Shown here piece after piece: positions 40,851-42,469 of a DNA stretch of 42,469 nucleotides. Each line of letters starts with the position of its first letter. The stretch's first letter is position 1. The notes beneath the pieces are model-generated. The model was not told where the DNA came from. It worked only from the letters and a program-made list of their open reading frames with translations, and ran no database searches. Position numbers and translations under genes: made by a program. Source of the DNA: Bacteroidota bacterium (GTDB lineage: Bacteria > Bacteroidota > Bacteroidia > Palsa-965); the NCBI GenBank assembly GCA_003153435.1, contig PLYR01000134.1:1-42469 (forward strand), given 5' to 3'.

Positions 40851-42469
40851 AGTGAACGATTTTGTGGTTCGCTTCGCAAACGTGAATGGAACAGGTTCCG
40901 CAAGTGCCAATTTTCTGTTTACCAAGGCCATTTTCAGGATGGGAATTCCGGTTACGCCGAAGAATATTTTCCCTTCCAATATTCAGGGTCTGCCTACCTG
41001 GTATGAAGTCAGAGTCAGCGAAAAAGGTTATCTCGGTCGCCGAGAAGGAGTGGACCTGGTCGTGGCAGTAAACCCTCAAAGCTTTGCCGCGGATGTTGCT
41101 TCCGTCAGCCCGGGTGGTTATTTTTTGTATGACAGTTCCAAAGCTTTGCACTCTCAATACATAAGAGAAGATATCCATTACCTCGGAATTCCTCTGATGG
41201 AAATGTGTAACAATGCCTTTACCGATGCACGGCAACGTCAGCTCTTTAAGAACATTGTATATGTAGGAGCCCTTTCTGCTCTGCTGAATATAGAACTCAA
41301 GATGATTGTGGATATGCTCGGGGAGCAGTTTAAAGGCAAGGAAAAGTTGATTGCCCCCAATGTAAAGGCATTGGATATGGGGGTTGATTTTGTAAAGAAA
41401 AACTTCAAATACCCGCTCGACATAAGAGTGGAAAGAAGAGATCTCATCGGCGATAAGATTATGATTGACGGGAACTCTGCCTGTGGATTAGGGGCAGTTT
41501 ATGCCGGAGCTACCGTTGCTGCCTGGTACCCGATTACTCCCAGCACTTCTGTGGTGGAAGCTTTTTCAAATTATGCAGATGAATTCCGGACGGATAAAAT
41601 AACAGGGAAGAAAAATGTGGCCATTGTACAGGCCGAAGATGAACTCGCTGCCATCGGAATGGTTATCGGTGCCAACTGGAATGGAGCCCGCTCTTTTACA
41701 GCGACCAGCGGCCCGGGTGTTTCTCTCATGAATGAATTCCTGGGTCTCGCTTATTTTGCAGAGGTGCCCACCGTACTGATTGATGTCCAGCGTACAGGTC
41801 CTTCTACCGGAATGCCTACCCGTACACAGCAATCGGATATTATGGAAGCGGCTTACGCTTCTCATGGAGATACCAAACATGTCCTTCTGTTTCCGGCTAC
41901 TCCTAAAGAATGTTTCGATATGACTGCCGATGCTTTCGACCTTGCGGAAGAACTGCAGACTCCGGTGATCCTGATGACGGATCTTGATTTAGGAATGAAT
42001 GATCACGTATCACCGGCTTTGGTTTGGGATGACAAGCGCACCTACAGAAGGGGAAAAGTACTCGATGCGGCTGCGCTTGAAAAGATAACAAGATTCGGTC
42101 GTTACCTGGATGTGGATGGAGATGGAATTCCATACCGTACCTATCCCGGAACTCATCCTTCCAAAGGTTCTTATTTTACACGCGGAACTTCCCGGGATGA
42201 ATATGCAGTCTATACAGAAGACGGAGATGCTTATCACCGCAACGTCGACCGGCTCCTGAAAAAATGGGAGACCGCTAAAGGAATGGTCCCTTCTCCTGAG
42301 TTGTATCAAGAAAAATCAAAGAGTGATCAGGCCATCCTTTTCTTTGGAACATCCACCTATGCAGCAGAGGAAGCGATGGACCTGCTCCGGGAACAGAAAA
42401 TAGTTGTGGATGCTATACGGATCAAATCATTCCCATTCAGCCAAGAAGTTGACAAATTCATTGCGGCTC
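40831..42469 (+). CDS. 2-oxoacid:ferredoxin oxidoreductase, gamma-alpha fused subunit (3' end outside window)
   Basis: ATG at 40831, open to the window end (546 codons seen). Residues 1 to about 190 match the gamma domain of pyruvate/2-oxoglutarate ferredoxin oxidoreductases (VNGTGSASANFLFTKAIFRM, FPSNIQGLPTWYEVRVS); from about 205 the alpha (thiamine-diphosphate-side) domain begins: DGNSACGLGAVYAGATVAAW, YPITPSTSVVEAF, QAEDELAAIGMVIGANWNGA, TATSGPGVSLMNEF and VDVQRTGPSTGMPTRTQQSD-like residues. Such enzymes interconvert 2-oxoglutarate (or another 2-oxoacid) and acyl-CoA plus CO2 with reduced ferredoxin. The beta subunit is expected just downstream. Substrate not decided; 2-oxoglutarate is the commonest for this pair in Bacteroidota. 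Confidence 0.93.
   Translation, partial: MSVNKLKVNDFVVRFANVNGTGSASANFLFTKAIFRMGIPVTPKNIFPSNIQGLPTWYEVRVSEKGYLGRREGVDLVVAVNPQSFAADVASVSPGGYFLYDSSKALHSQYIREDIHYLGIPLMEMCNNAFTDARQRQLFKNIVYVGALSALLNIELKMIVDMLGEQFKGKEKLIAPNVKALDMGVDFVKKNFKYPLDIRVERRDLIGDKIMIDGNSACGLGAVYAGATVAAWYPITPSTSVVEAFSNYADEFRTDKITGKKNVAIVQAEDELAAIGMVIGANWNGARSFTATSGPGVSLMNEFLGLAYFAEVPTVLIDVQRTGPSTGMPTRTQQSDIMEAAYASHGDTKHVLLFPATPKECFDMTADAFDLAEELQTPVILMTDLDLGMNDHVSPALVWDDKRTYRRGKVLDAAALEKITRFGRYLDVDGDGIPYRTYPGTHPSKGSYFTRGTSRDEYAVYTEDGDAYHRNVDRLLKKWETAKGMVPSPELYQEKSKSDQAILFFGTSTYAAEEAMDLLREQKIVVDAIRIKSFPFSQEVDKFIAA

Overview
The window looks like a chromosomal stretch of a Bacteroidota (Bacteroidetes) bacterium. The evidence is two secreted proteins ending in a type IX secretion (T9SS) sorting domain, a DksA-type protein with the single-Cys finger usual in this phylum, no Shine-Dalgarno-like sites before most starts, and several promoters fitting the phylum consensus TTTG-N19-TAnnTTTG (exact copies before the tRNA-Ala and before the SpoIIE phosphatase gene). 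Overall base composition looks moderately AT-rich; one esterase gene at 26.5-27.9 kb looks clearly more GC-rich (by eye, not computed).

Layout. 1-5.8 kb: the 3' part of ileS, a DksA-like protein with a long histone-H1-like Lys/Ala tail, lspA, and a convergent GT-C/TPR membrane protein with an unusual beta-rich insertion. 5.8-9.5 kb: a giant NtrY-like histidine kinase. 9.5-13.5 kb: a minus-strand haem operon hemA, hemC-hemD (one fused protein), hemB. 13.7-18.7 kb: a TPR-GAF-GAF-SpoIIE phosphatase with a clear promoter, then a GNAT acetyltransferase overlapping an APC-type amino-acid permease. 18.7-25.6 kb: a tight five-gene minus-strand cluster: receiver-histidine kinase, an E1-like/nitroreductase fusion related to mycobacterial Rv1355c (MoeY), a small GNAT-like protein overlapping it by 4 bp, a 7TMR-DISM histidine kinase, and a stand-alone receiver. 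This is one of two candidate undescribed systems: an adenylating/flavin/acyl-transfer enzyme pair built into a phosphorelay.

26-28.5 kb: a genuine tRNA-Ala(GGC) with its own promoter and terminator, a possible excisionase-like gene remnant, a GC-rich T9SS-targeted esterase, and then two tandem 97-nt tRNA-Ala-like elements. In these the D-arm segment and the T loop are each replaced by an 18-bp palindrome, while the acceptor and anticodon arms are nearly intact; each element is followed by its own terminator-like hairpin. The palindromes differ by compensatory changes. This is the second candidate novelty.

28.5-31.4 kb: a minus-strand envelope operon (two lipoproteins and a Met-rich beta-barrel, possibly metal related) and another barrel protein. 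31.6-35.4 kb: small accessory genes (secreted unknown, DUF3892-like, VOC, unknown, APH-like kinase fold, rhodanese with the active-site Cys replaced by Asp). 35.8-38.9 kb: a T9SS cargo protein, a lipoprotein and a secreted unknown. 39-42.5 kb: a GltD-like NAD(P)H/FAD oxidoreductase with two [4Fe-4S] motifs, overlapping a 2-oxoacid:ferredoxin oxidoreductase alpha subunit that runs off the window end. No rRNA, CRISPR array or intact insertion sequence was seen.
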